Below, in pieces: positions 46,377 to 57,142 of a stretch of 64,000 nucleotides of DNA. The translations under genes and the position numbers were made by a program. The stretch's first letter is position 1. Each line of letters opens with the position of its first letter. Source of the stretch: Hypericum androsaemum (Eukaryota > Streptophyta > Magnoliopsida > Malpighiales > Hypericaceae); contig OZ023181.1 in NCBI GenBank assembly GCA_963995505.1, positions 9,027,487 to 9,091,486 of the forward strand, in the 5' to 3' direction. The notes beneath the pieces are model-generated. The model was not told where the DNA came from, ran no database searches, and saw only the letters and a program-made list of their open reading frames with translations.

Positions 46377-48501
46377 AATCAAGAGCTGGTATTAAAAGAT
46401 TATCTGAAAATTGGGAATCATAAGGAAGAGTGATAACATGCTTTTTTCGAAGCCAGAAAGCATTCGGAAGATCAGAACAAAGCTCGTTAAGGAGCTTAGT
46501 TTTAAAAATATCAATATTGCGTTGGGTAGAAGGATCAAGCAATTGTTGAGAAATACGTTAAAAATGAATAGAGTTTTTAATGTCATGCAAATCATGTTCT
46601 TTTGAAAAAATAAGAGAGTTAAGAAGATGCAATCTGCGCGTGTTTGGTTTTTGTAGAAATGGGAAAATAATTTTTTTGGAAATGGGGGTCTTTATTTTGA
46701 AAGAGATACCATCGTGATTAACACTATAAGGAGTAATGAGGTTGATGAAAGGTGTTCCAATAATGACAGTGTGATTAATATTGGAGACAAGTAAGAAGGT
46801 GGTTTTAATCTTGGTATCATTGTTGCTGACGAAGGCATCCGTTTTTTGAGTGATAAACATTTTAGAGTTATTGGCTGCAGAAAGCTTTTCTTTAGTGTGA
46901 TCTAAAAAACATTTGGGGAAAAGGCCGTCCTTAATGCAGTTAAGATCAGCACCAGTGTTGAATAAAGTAATGGTATCCAACTGAAAAGTATCAGAAAAAT
47001 ATAAGGTGATACAGATCAGGTATTTACGTGAAGTGACGCGCTTGAGAGCATTAAGGAATTCGTTAGGTTGAGGAGTAGGCTCAGTATGATGACTAGACTC
47101 AGAATCACTGGAATCATCATCGTTGTTGATAGGGGTTTTTGATAGGAGGTTTTGGACAATAGAATGTGTTTCAAGTTGCTGTCTTCGTAAGTCTTTAAGC
47201 TCCTTCTTGATAATCTTGATTTCTGATTGTAAAGCGGGAATGGAAGGAAGGGAAGACTTTTGGGTTTGCTTTGTATGAAGGATTGTGGTAAGATCATAAA
47301 CCTTAGGTGGGATAGTTACAGATGGAGAAGCGTCAATGGAGTTGAGTAGCTTGGAAAGATAAGTCTTTCTTTTGGTAGGGTCTTCGATGTCATTAGCCAT
47401 AGCGAGGAGAAATTCTTGGTCTTGGGTGAGGACGCAGATGGATTTTTCTGAGTCAGACTCAGAAGAGGAGTGGATGAGCTCATCAAGTTGTTCCGATTCT
47501 TCAGTGACAGAGCTGGAATCGGAATCAGAATCGTTGATCATGAGGGCAGAGATCTGGGCAAGGAGGTCGGGGGCCAGATCTAAGGCATGAAGTCTTTTGT
47601 TCAAACGGCAATATCTGGCAATATGACCTTTACGGCCACATTTGTGACAGACAGTGTCTTTGAAACGATCATCGTTTTTAAAAGAAGACTTTTTGGAAGA
47701 ACGTGTGAAAGGTCGCTTGTCATGCTTGGGATTAGACTTGGAAGTGGGACGATAGGATTTGCTACGATAAGATTTATCATGACGCTTAGAATTGTCATTA
47801 TGACGGTAGGATTTTGAAGAGGAAATGGGACAATGGCAGTCTTTGGAATTTTGAGGGGTGCGAGAAATATCGAAATGTTGACAGAAGGATCCAAGTTCTT
47901 GTTTGGTCTGTCTCAATTCTTTCTTGATGTTCTTCTGGAGCTTTAGATTTTGGCAGATCTGTAATCCTTGCTGTTGGGTGATACTGATGAGTTCACCGTA
48001 GGTGAGGGTGGAATAATTGATAGGGGTTCCGTGGGTGGTTTTGAGAAATCGTCTGACCTTTTCACCAAGCATAAAAGGGAGACCATCGATAAGCTTTTCT
48101 TTCCAAAAAGGCTGATTAGAATCCTCGCGAAGCATGACGCGTGTGAGGAAGGTGTTCTTGTAGTGTTGGAAATCACTGAGTTTGTGACATTTGAGATTTG
48201 AAAGAAGTTCGGCATTTTTGTCTTTGAGGTGAGAAGAATCACCTATGAAATGAAGAGAAATGGCAAAGATGAGGGAAGAAACTGCATCTTGTACGGAATG
48301 ACCTTCGGGTGTTAAGACAAGGTTGTCGGCTTCATCATGTTGAAGGCTGTTGAGAATTTCTTGCCGTTGGTCTTCAGTGAGGTAGAAATCCCACCAACCT
48401 TTGAGTTGGCCAGAGAATCCAGAAATAAGGATCTCGGCAATGGATTTGTCGGAAATGTTTGTAAACCTGAGTATTTGTGCATATCGTTCCGACGCACCCT
48501 C

Positions 48502-48510
48502 TGGTATCAG
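48502..48510 (+). promoter_or_regulatory. Truncated primer-binding site at the copy C junction
   Basis: TGGTATCAG preceded by 'gacgcaccctc', like the site at 46,276, but followed by unrelated 'atcaacgatg'. It marks a recombination point. Confidence 0.6.
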
Positions 48511-48551
48511 ATCAACGATGATTTCTGCACACTTCTCATGCATGGTACCGT

Positions 48552-48588
48552 GATAAATTACCTCAAAAGTTTTTTGAGGTAATTTATC
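48552..48588. other. Perfect 17-bp hairpin
   Basis: GATAAATTACCTCAAAA (48,552-48,568), three-base spacer, then the exact complement (48,572-48,588). It sits at the outer edge of copy C. Confidence 0.85.
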
Positions 48589-48620
48589 AACGATGTTTAT
48601 CACTTTATTAATATTTATGT

Positions 48621-48641
48621 TTATATATATATATTTATGTT

Positions 48642-48668
<27 letters not shown>
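48621..48668. repeat. TA microsatellite at right edge of the virus block
   Basis: Two runs of AT dinucleotides separated by 'tatttatgtt'. Pairs with the run at 35,189-35,207. Confidence 0.95.
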
Positions 48669-48672
<4 letters not shown>

Positions 48673-48891
48673 GGTTTTTCATTTTAACTATCTTAGAATC
48701 ACAAAACGAAAAACAAATGGCTGCAGCAAAAGATTCTACAACAAAAGTGAGCGGGGCATAGTATGATCAATCATATAAGAGAATTTTCATTTTCCATTTT
48801 TATTGAGACAGTACAATCACATTGTAATTAACAAAAATTGGTACCCGGTAATAGTGTTAGAAGAGTGTTTGTGCCAAGCGGAGAGAGATCA

Positions 48892-49006
48892 TCAGGAAAA
48901 CGATTTGAAGCAACGCGTCAACGCATCAGTTTGTTCAACAGATATCCGATTGTAACCCTCGAGTTCTTTGTTATTGTAGTGACGCACCATCACTCCCAAG
49001 GTCCTC
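48892..49006 (-). pseudogene. HISN6: HISN6-like histidinol-phosphate aminotransferase, last exon
   Basis: After an acceptor (TTACAG|GAGGACC) the exon encodes GVMVRHYNNKELEGYNRISV and EQTDALTRCF, then stop at 48,892. This matches the C-terminal end of plastid histidinol-phosphate aminotransferase, the PLP enzyme of histidine synthesis. GAGGACCTT at the exon start fits the family's Glu-Asp-Leu, but the bases that should link it in frame to GVMVRHY are missing. The 'GKP' normally found after the V(R/S)V motif is also absent. I therefore take it as a pseudogene exon; its partner exon is at 54,375-54,527. Confidence 0.75.
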
Positions 49007-49102
49007 CTGTAATATAGAACTAATGAAGTTAACTGGATCGTGCAAACAAAAACTGTAAAAACATACCCAACAATACGAGGCACTTGAATGTTTGTCGGAG
49101 TA

Positions 49103-49400
49103 TTACAAACACGAAGAAATGCTTTTCAGAAAACTGAACCTCGGATATTCCTTTATTTCCAGGTGTAGTTCATCATCAACTCCGAATTGGATAAGCAATC
49201 CGGATTCGTCAAGTTGACAATGAAGGAGCCGTCTTCCATTCTGAAGGTTTTCAAGTAGTAACGATGAATGTCTCTGTTGCCTCCGCCAGAAATCCCAACA
49301 AAGACATCCAAGAAATGGCAATTTTTTCAATATTTTCCACTGGAACTGAGTGAGCTGTGAGAACAATCTAACTGAAGCTTGATATCCATGTTCCATGTCT
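49103..49400 (-). other. Unassigned coding-like stretch
   Basis: 97 open codons at 49,103-49,396, with another frame giving MEDGSFIVNLTNPDCL. No family recognised, and no good match to the missing HISN6 exons. May be chance. Confidence 0.25.
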
Positions 49401-49528
49401 CAGGCAAGTACAAATATAGTTCTTCCACGGAAAATATGGATTTATTATGGAAATGGCGTATGCAATTACCAGGACATACCATCTTCCCTCAAAATAATAT
49501 GGTTTAAAATGAAATCAGCATATACAAA

Positions 49529-52270
49529 TTTTTTTTTTGAACGGTAAAATGATTTATTAAAGAGAATATGCGTTTCCAAACTATGGAAATGGTTTGGACG
49601 AACATATCCTCGAATTACATCTATAGGCTGAAAAAAAGGAGAACGAAAACGTTAAAAACAAGGCCTATGGTTAACCCGACCGAGGCCCAATCATTTCAGC
49701 TTCAAAATGGTCCATGCTGGAGATAAGCAAAGGCTCGTCTCCCATTTCCATCCCCAATCATCCAAACAGCAAGTGCAAGCAGAAGGAACATCCATCCATG
49801 CACGTAGCCAAAGAATCCCAATTTCTTGCCTTCAGGTCCTTGTCTATCTTCTGATAACTTGTTGCAGGTAGCCGAAGAGTTGGTGATGTTCAAAAGTCGT
49901 CCGCATTTTCTTCAGTAATTGGCCAGGAGGCTTGTATGCAAGTGATCTTGTAGCTCTCAACCCATGACAGTCACACCCGCAGCTAAAAACAGGTTTGCTC
50001 TTTGGATACCCCTGCCTCCACTTGATCCAATTGGCTCTGCATCTCCTTGAGTGACATGTGGCTCTCAGAGTTAAGGTTTAGTCTACAAGTAGCAAGTTAT
50101 GCAACAAGAGCATAATATGCTATCCTGTCCACAATAGTTGGTACTAACTCCTCCTGACCAGTTTGACAATTCGAAGAATAATTTAGCTTTTAATGGTCGA
50201 AAAGGTTTCCTTTGAAGACGGATTGATGTCGATCTAGTAGCCAGGTATTCCACAGAACAGATGCCATGATGATGAATCCCATCTTCTTCTTCTTCTGTCA
50301 AATATATATCAATGATTGGGTTCCAACTTGATTTCCCCCACATCTGTGCTCCAATAGGAAGTCCCAAGTACTTGAAAGGTAGCTGTTGAATATTGCATCT
50401 CCAAAACTGCGCAATTTCCTCCAATCTTTCTGCTGCAACATTGATCCCTGTAGTACTGCTCTTCCTTAGATTCACCTTTAGACCTGAGGCGAGCTCGAGA
50501 ATCCTTCCACCACTCTTCGGAATAAGGGTAATAAAGGATGATTTGATATGCGGCTGAAGAGATGATGACCTGAAAAAGTGAGAAACGAAATTGATTACAT
50601 ATTGTATCCCACCCTTCTTTAAAGAAGTTAAAGTTGTATCCATCCGGCCCCGGCGCTTTGTCTCCAGCGCATTCCCAAATTGCTCTCTTTATCTCTTCAT
50701 TGCCTGGTTGCGATCTGCCAAGTCCAGCTGCGTAAAGAGGGAAGGATCAATGTAAGGTCTCTGCTACTCTACTTCCTTGAACATACCACTAAAAAGTGAT
50801 CGACAATAGCTGCCTTGATTTCTTGTGGCTGCGTAATGCGTCTACCCTCCACTTGCACGCAGCCAATGTGGTTTGTTTTTGATCTGATAGTTGCAGTAGC
50901 ATGGAAGTAGCCACTTAAGCCTTGATCTCTCTGTTGCCAAACGGATTTTACTTTCTTGTGTTGAAATAGAGATCTTTTTGCAACCTCCCTTCTATTACAT
51001 ACACCCTCCTTATCAAGTTGATCGCCTCAATCGACAAGGTCCAACCTATCCAATCCTGCCTCAAGGTTTTGTGTGCCTCCCAATAAATCATGTGAGTTCT
51101 CTTTGCACCACTCTTTGATCTTCTGCTTTAGCAGCCAAAGCTCGAACACCACATTATTAGGGCCATGCATCATATTTGTCAAAACTCAACCATCATGATT
51201 CTAGTTTAGTCTTGAAATCAGCTTCTTGAAGCTAATAATTCATGAATTTGAAATCATATTGTCAAAACTCAACCATCATGATTCTAGTTTAGTCTTGAAA
51301 TCAGCTTCTTGAAGCTAATAATTCATGAATTTGAAATCATATTGTCAAAACTCAACCATCATGATTCTAGTTTAGTCTTGAAATCAGCTTCTTGAAGCTA
51401 ATAATTCATGAATTTGAAATCATATTGTCAAAACTCAACCATCATGATTCTAGTTTAGTCTTGAAATCAGCTTCTTGAAGCTAATAATTCATGAATTTGA
51501 AATCATATTGTCAAAACTCAACCATCATGATTCTAGTTTAGTCTTGAAATCAGCTTCTTGAAGCTAATAATTCATGAATTTGAAATCATATTGTCAAAAC
51601 TCAACCATCATGATTCTAGTTTAGTCTTGAAATCAGCTTCTTGAAGCTAATAATTCATGAATTTGAAATCATATTGTCAAAACTCAACCATCATGATTCT
51701 AGTTTAGTCTTGAAATCAGCTTCTTGAAGCTAATAATTCATGAATTTGAAATCATATTGTCAAAACTCAACCATCATGATTCTAGTTTAGTCTTGAAATC
51801 AGCTTCTTGAAGCTAATAATTCATGAATTGAAATCATATTGTCAAAACTCAACCATCATGATTCTAGTTTAGTCTTGAAATCAGCTTCTTGAAGCTAATA
51901 ATTCATGAATTTGAAATCATATTGTCAAAACTCAACCATCATGATTCTAGTTTAGTCTTGAAATCAGCTTCTTGAAGCTAATAATTCATGAATTTGAAAT
52001 CATATTGTCAAAACTCAACCATCATGATTCTAGTTTAGTCTTGAAATCAGCTTCTTGAAGCTAATAATTCATGAATTTGAAGGGGCGGGGTCCCCAATCC
52101 AAATTATCTTCACGGAGTAAGATTGGATTGTGGTCTGAGAGTATACATTGAAGACCCCATTGACCGACGTTGGGAAAAGCGTTTATCCTACTAATTGAAG
52201 TAGAGAGAAGAAATCTGTCAATCCTACTAGCTGCACCAGAAGCTGCATACGCCATGTGAACCTTCTTCTG
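49529..52270 (-). pseudogene. LINE (L1-type) on the minus strand, with tandem expansion inside
   Basis: The 3' end is marked by a T-run at 49,529-49,538 (A-tail of the minus strand). Near 52,250-52,085 lies the end of the endonuclease domain (SGAASRIDRFLLST, then CILSDHNPILL and WGPRPFKF). At 50,083-50,643 RT-region pieces appear (SSFITLIPKSGG, LASGLKVNLRKS, FKYLGLPIGAQMWG). Between them an 83-bp coding segment is amplified (51,178-52,081). The 5' side stops at about 52,270, so the element is 5'-truncated or cut. It lies among the HISN6 pseudogene fragments. Confidence 0.8.
51178..52081. repeat. 83-bp tandem array, about 11 copies, inside the LINE
   Basis: Units starting 'gtcaaaactcaaccatcatg' at 51,178, 51,261 and 51,344 and so on recur every 83 bp to 52,081. 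They are almost identical; one unit lacks a T near 51,829. Each unit holds the palindromes AGCTTCTTGAAGCT and AATTCATGAATT. On the minus strand the unit reads as the LINE segment right after WGPRP (FKFMNY...LQEADFKTKLES...WLSFDK), so the array grew from LINE coding sequence. Confidence 0.95.
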
Positions 52271-53367
52271 ATCATAGGAATCTTGGCCTTTGACTTCCTC
52301 CGACGGAGGTGTGGCAGCACCACCGCCCGGAGGAGCAACCTTGATACTTGCCAACGTCCGTCGGTGGTTTCTTCTCTTTAAATTATTTAAAAAAAATATC
52401 AAAAAGTCCCTAAAAATTTTCTATCTTCTCCCTCTTTTCCTCCCTCCTCCTCCTTCATCCTCTCTCTCTTCCTCCACCAGCAACATCAACATCCACAAAA
52501 GGAATCAACACCGGGCCAACCCACAAAATCCTAACAAATCTCATATCTCCAAAACCCATATCAATGCCAAGGAAGAAGCAGTGAGTCTCGAGGTGGTCGG
52601 CTCCTGAAAATCTCTCTCTTCTTCATTGGCAGTGAGTCTCGAGGTGGAGACAGAACGAAGAGGGGAGGAAGAAGCAGCCCAAGGATCCCCATCACCGCCG
52701 CTCCCGAGCCCTCTCTTTCATGTCGTGGCATCGGGGCCGCAAATGACGCTGCCTCTGCCTCCGGATGGCTCCACACATAACCATCAGGCGGATAGGGCCC
52801 ACCTCCACCACCATCATATCTCCGTTTGGCGTCGGTGTTTGTGGCGTTTTGATTTCTCCTTCTAGGGGAGCAGCTGAAGGTTTGAAGATGAGGACGGGGA
52901 GGGAAGAGAGGGGGAGAGAGAGAGAGGGGGTGGTTTGGGAAGTTTGGTTCAGGACACAGGAGGGAGACAAAATAAGCAAAGGATTTTTTTGGTTTTGAGT
53001 TGGGGTTTTGAAATAATTATGAATAAATTAGGGGTTATTTGGTATTTTAGCCACATGCGACATCATATTAGACCCGCAGACGTTGTGTGCCACGTCATAA
53101 ACAAAACGACATCGTTGCATGCGTGTTTAGACGGGCAGCTGCTCCGGACCTGCCCGAAATTTTTTTCGAAAACCACAGGGACTAAATTACTAATTTGAAA
53201 TCACAGGATACTCCGTTTTAAAAACGTGAAACCACATAATACTTATATGTCCTTTTTCCAAATATTTTCCAGCAACTAGGCACTAATTTTTCAAATACCA
53301 CAAAATTATACAACAAAAAGATGTATGCAGAACAATTTATTCTATAAAAAAACAATTAAATTATACA
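52271..53367. mobile_element. Probable non-autonomous element, right end recognisable
   Basis: The right end at about 53,080-53,250 ('acgggcagctgctccggacc', 'accacagggactaaattact') belongs to the family seen at 23,840-24,060 and resembles 56,241-57,142. The GC- and Pro/Ser-rich body (52,430-52,930) has open frames in several registers without recognisable motifs, typical of low-complexity DNA. The left end was not found. Confidence 0.4.
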
Positions 53368-54325
53368 GGGTAAATTACCTCCTAGTTCTAGGTATTTGGT
53401 CATTCTCCCCCTCTGGTCCCTGCATTTTCAAAAATAATTTTACCGTCCCCCGTCTTTGGTTTAAGAAACTCTCGGGTCCCTGGTGCAGGAATATTCTATA
53501 TTCTTGCCAGAATATGCCATTTCTGCGGCGAACTCCCACTTGAAAAGACTAAAATGTCCCTCCCACTTAAAAATAAAAAATCTCTTCCTTCCCCACTTCA
53601 TCTTCTTCCCCACTTCATCTTCTTCCTCTAACTTTTAACTAAAACTAAAATCTATTGAACATTACAACAAATTTGTGGGTTGCTAGATACAAAACTCAAA
53701 CTCAATCATAAACCCTAACTTTTTTTAGTAAAAATTAAAACTAATTAGAGACAATCAAATTTTAAAAATTCTAATTTAAAAAACTTTAATTTAAAAATCT
53801 AGAAAATTGAACTTTTGAGTTGGCTCCTGCATTGCATCCCAAATGACAGAGGGAGGAGGAGGAGAAGTCCTCCTTGTTGGGGAGGGTTCCCTAACTTTGT
53901 TTTGGGTTACGATTATTTCCTAAATCCAACATCGTTTCTGTGGCAGTTATTGGAAGCCCATGGCGAGTTTTGAGGAGGGGAAGTTTGTGTTTTCTCCCAA
54001 TTCCGAGGTGGTCGAAAAGGAGAAGACGACCATGTATCCTCCTTATTTTTTATTTTAGTTATGAAAATTTGTGTTTGAGTTTTAGTTGAATGTTGAAGGG
54101 TGAGAGGAAGAAGAAGGGGAAAGAAAGAGAAATTTTTTATTTTTAACAATGGAGGGACATTTCAGTCTTTTCAAGTGGGGATTCGCTAGAGAATATGGAA
54201 TATTCCAGCACCAGGGACCCGAGAGTTTCTAAAACCAAAGACGGAAGATGGTAAAATTATTTTTGAAAATGCAGGAACTCGAGGGAGAGGATGACCAAAC
54301 ACCAGGGACTAGATATAATTTACCC
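53368..54325. mobile_element. MULE-like non-autonomous element, about 150-bp inverted repeats
   Basis: Left end GGGTAAATTACCTCCTAGTT, right end reversed GGGTAAATTATATCTAGTCC. The inverted repeats continue through 'aactctcgggtccctggtgc' on one side and 'gcaccagggacccgagagtt' on the other. Flanks AATTATACA (53,359-53,367) and AATTATAAA (54,326-54,334) form a 9-bp target duplication with one difference, the Mutator size. It sits just downstream of a HISN6 pseudogene exon. Confidence 0.85.
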
Positions 54326-54374
54326 AATTATAAAAGAATAAGAGAATAAGCATGATAGGAGAATAAGCATACCA

Positions 54375-54527
54375 GTTCTTTTGCTAGAATGTACGCAGAA
54401 CAATTAAATCATCATAGTTCTTCACCCAATTCATCTTAGACACCCTGAAAACTCAATATATGCTTCATCTAGAATCACCAAGATAGGCAGTTCCAAAATC
54501 TTCAAGAGATCGTCTTCGTTGATTATG
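54375..54527 (-). pseudogene. HISN6: HISN6-like histidinol-phosphate aminotransferase, internal exon
   Basis: Between an acceptor (CTGATAG|C at 54,528) and a donor (ACTG|GTATGC at 54,374) this 153-bp stretch encodes IINEDDLLKILELPILVILD, then EAYIEFSG, and after a frame shift SKMNWVKNYDDLIVLRTF, then an extra base before AGC-AAA-AGA. This is the PLP-enzyme core of histidinol-phosphate aminotransferase (DEAYIEFS; LRTFSKR, which holds the PLP lysine). Two frame errors make it a pseudogene. The exons before it and those between it and the last exon were not found. Confidence 0.85.
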
Positions 54528-55137
54528 CTATCAGACAAGGATTGAGAAGGAGAATACATCAATCAGCATAAAACTAGAGCTTCTTCCACTGAAGATTTGC
54601 AGTTCCAAAATATTTGTAATGAGATTGCAGATCAATTCACTAGCATGGCATATTAAAACAGTGAGCAAATGAGCTCAAGAGGACTCATCCACAGGGAGAG
54701 ATAGCAAACCTGAAGGTGGAAAATGAAGGGAAGAGAGTGGGAGTGGTCTTAAAACCTGGAGGAGGACAATTGTTTTGTCTTGTTATTTGTGAAGATTTTC
54801 CGTCAACTTGTTTTGAACCAGCTCTTCTTCTTTCTTCGGGACCGTTAATATATTGATTGGGTTTCTTTCCTCTCAGGCAGAACGAACACAATCATGACAG
54901 ATGGTTACATTTAGTCAGGGGCAATTATGGAATGCAAAAAGAAAGTGCACTAAGTCCCCTATCTTCTTCTAAAAATAATTCAGGTTGAACATTTTCAAAT
55001 TATTAAGATTTTTTAGGATTCAAGCTGTGAGATTGTCCGATAGAAAATGATGTCGTTTTGGCGATGATGTAACCCGCCACGTGCTAATGAATCGGCTACG
55101 TAGTGATTACGTCACTTCTTGGAAAAAATCAAAATTG

Positions 55138-55400
55138 TTGTTTTTCCGGATGATGGTATACTTGATTAGGATCTAAGTCGATGCAAAAATTTGTGCACGT
55201 GCCAAGTGCACCATGCGCACACGCATGCTCGAATGGTGCCATCCTCGCATCATGTCCGAATTGCCTTCCTAGGTGGTCCACTTAATTCCTAGCTAACAAG
55301 GAACATCTTCTTATAAACAATGAAATGTTTGTGCCATTTTTCAATGTGGGATTGGTTTCTCATTTTCATTGGACCTTCCCACTCTGAACTCCTTTTACAT
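55138..55400 (-). repeat. LTR-like fragment of copia type
   Basis: 'tgatggtatacttgattagg' with 'atctaagtcgatgcaa' parallels the copia leader at about 6,303-6,340. Reversed, it begins 'ccaatgaaaatgagaaacca' with a TATA-like 'gtttataag', the make-up of an LTR promoter. No coding region attached. Confidence 0.4.
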
Positions 55401-55664
55401 TGATTGTCTTTTAAATTCCAACAAAAACTATCCATATTTTGTTTAGATTATTCAAAAATCAATTTCTCTTCCTCCTCCTTTCTTTCCCTTTTCTTGCTTA
55501 GTGATACTTTATTATAAGTTTGATACAAATCTAGTAATATATAAGAAAAGTTCTCGGAGTTGTATTTGGGAGCTAGCATAATTGAGAGATGGTGTAAAAG
55601 ATATAGAAAACTCACTATAAAAAATTAGTCTGATATAGATAACTCACTATAAAAATATAATGGG

Positions 55665-55900
55665 CAAATTATTTTTAAGTCCCTAACTTTTGTTCACCCT
55701 CCTTCTAGGGTCCTTAACTTTTGGAAAATGATTGTCCCGTCCCTAAGTTTTGATGATAATCGGGTTCCTGGTGCCGAAATATTATATATTCTCCGGCGAT
55801 TTCTCACTTGAAAAGACTAAAATGTCCTTCCCACTTAAAAAAATTACTCTTTCCTTCTCCCCTTCCCTTTTTCCTCCCACTTCATCTTGTTCCTCCTACT
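55665..55900. mobile_element. One-ended copy of the 53,368-54,325 element family
   Basis: 'gggcaaattatttttaagtc', 'gggttcctggtgccgaaata' and 'cacttgaaaagactaaaatg' follow the left half of the 53,368 element; the right half is absent. Confidence 0.6.
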
Positions 55901-56240
55901 CTCAACCAACAATGTTAAATTTGCTGGTATTTAAAAGATCTATTAGACACAAAGCTTAATTAATTTTCTTAGTGGATATTTTGGTATTATCTCTTTAACA
56001 AAAAAAAAGTACATGATTGAATCAACAATTGTGTCTTTCGGAGGCTGGTCCAATTGGACAAAGGAATGGAAAAAAGAGGGGGAAAAAAACGAAACCCATA
56101 ATAATTAATAAACCCTCAAGGTGGAAGAAGCGGGACGAATCCTCAACTCAAAAAGACAAAAATCCTCCAATTACAAGAAGAAGAAGCAACAAAGAACCCA
56201 AGAACGAAGTCAGTCGGTGGGGTTCAAGTTAAAATAAAAA

Positions 56241-57142
56241 GGGAAAAGTCCACTTTAGTACCCTGTGGTATCGCAAAAAATCCAGTCAGTACCCTGTGGT
56301 TTAAAACGTATCAATTGAGTCATACTTATTCCAATTAACATCAATTAAAGGCCCGGGCAGCTGCCCGGACCTGCCCGAACCTACCCGACCCCTGCCCGAA
56401 CTACGTGGCCAGCCACGTCTCCTTCCCTCCTCCTCCTCCTCCTCCTCTCCTCCTCCTCCCCTCCTCCTCCGCGTCCTCCTCCTCCGACTCCTCCTCCGCG
56501 TCCTCCTCCTCCTCCTCCTCCTCTCCGCGTCCTCCTCCTCCTCCTCCTCTCCGTGTCCTCCTCCTCCTCCGCGTCCTCCTCCCCGCATCCTCCTCCTCCT
56601 CCTCCCCGCGTCCTCCTCCTCCTCCTCCTCCTCCTCCTCCTCCCCGCGTCCTCCTCCTCCTCCTCCTCCTCCTCCCCGCATCCTCCTCCACACGTCCTCC
56701 TCCTCCTCCTCCTCCTCTCCGCGTCCTCCTCCTCGTCCTCCTCCTCCTTCGCATCCTCCTCCTCCTCCGCGTCCTCCTCCTCCTCTCCGCGTCCTCCTCC
56801 TCCTCCTCCTCTCCGCGTCCTCCTCCTCCTCCTCCTCTCCGCGTCCTCCTCCTCCTCCCCGCGTCCTCCTCCCTGCGTCCTCCTCCTCCTCCTCCTCCTC
56901 CTCCTCCCCGCGTCCTCCTCCTCCTCCTCCTCTCTACGTGGTGCCACATCATCACAATTTGGTGACGTGGCTGGCCACGTAGTTCGGGCAGGGGTCGGGT
57001 AGGTTCGGGCAGGTCCGGGCAGCTGCCCGGGCCTTTAATTGATGTTAATTGGAATAAGTATGACTCAATTGATACGTTTTAAACCACAGGGTACTGACTT
57101 GATTTTGCGCGATACCACAGGGTACTAAAGTGGACTTTTTCC
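56241..57142. mobile_element. MULE-like foldback element with polypyrimidine core
   Basis: Left end GGGAAAAGTCCACTTTAGTA; right end reversed GGAAAAAGTCCACTTTAGTA. Inverted repeats of about 170-180 bp include 'cgggcagctgcccggacctg' and 'ctacgtggccagccacgt'. Flanked by identical 9-bp AAATAAAAA at 56,232-56,240 and 57,143-57,151, the Mutator target-duplication size. The core is the CTC-repeat tract at 56,421-56,934. No transposase is encoded; long frames in the core are low-complexity artefacts. Confidence 0.88.
56421..56934. repeat. CTC/GAG triplet tract, about 510 bp
   Basis: Almost pure C/T on the plus strand: runs of CCTCCT interrupted by CCGCGTCCT-type units every 20-50 bases. The minus strand is correspondingly GGAGGA-rich. 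Confidence 0.95.

Larger units (their letters stand above)
46377..48603 (-). pseudogene. Endogenous pararetrovirus copy C, inverted coat-protease segment
   Basis: Minus-strand frame of 681 codons (48,603-46,558). It covers the C-terminal coat region with the CCHC knuckle (CHKCGRKGHIARYC) and the protease. It is uninterrupted where copy B has several breaks. However, the protease active site reads NTG where copy B has DTG, so it should be inactive. A further frame (46,542-46,354) holds the link to RT. The first roughly 50 codons are not viral coat: they read antisense through a primer-site/movement-protein junction and a perfect hairpin. The open frame is therefore partly an accident of rearrangement. 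Confidence 0.85.

Noticed and set aside
52290..52998. Short Pro/Ser/Arg-rich frames on both strands
   Set aside because: Overlapping low-complexity frames next to a non-autonomous element end; none has a motif.
53320..53360. Possible duplicated scrap of the HISN6 exon ('atgtatgcagaacaattta' versus 54,390-54,412)
   Set aside because: About 19 similar bases in AT-rich DNA; suggestive but too short to support.
56301..57002. Several overlapping frames of 130-188 codons rich in Arg/Glu/Gly or Ser/Pro/Leu
   Set aside because: They arise from the CTC/GAG tract, which is open in many registers on both strands; no motif or codon bias.
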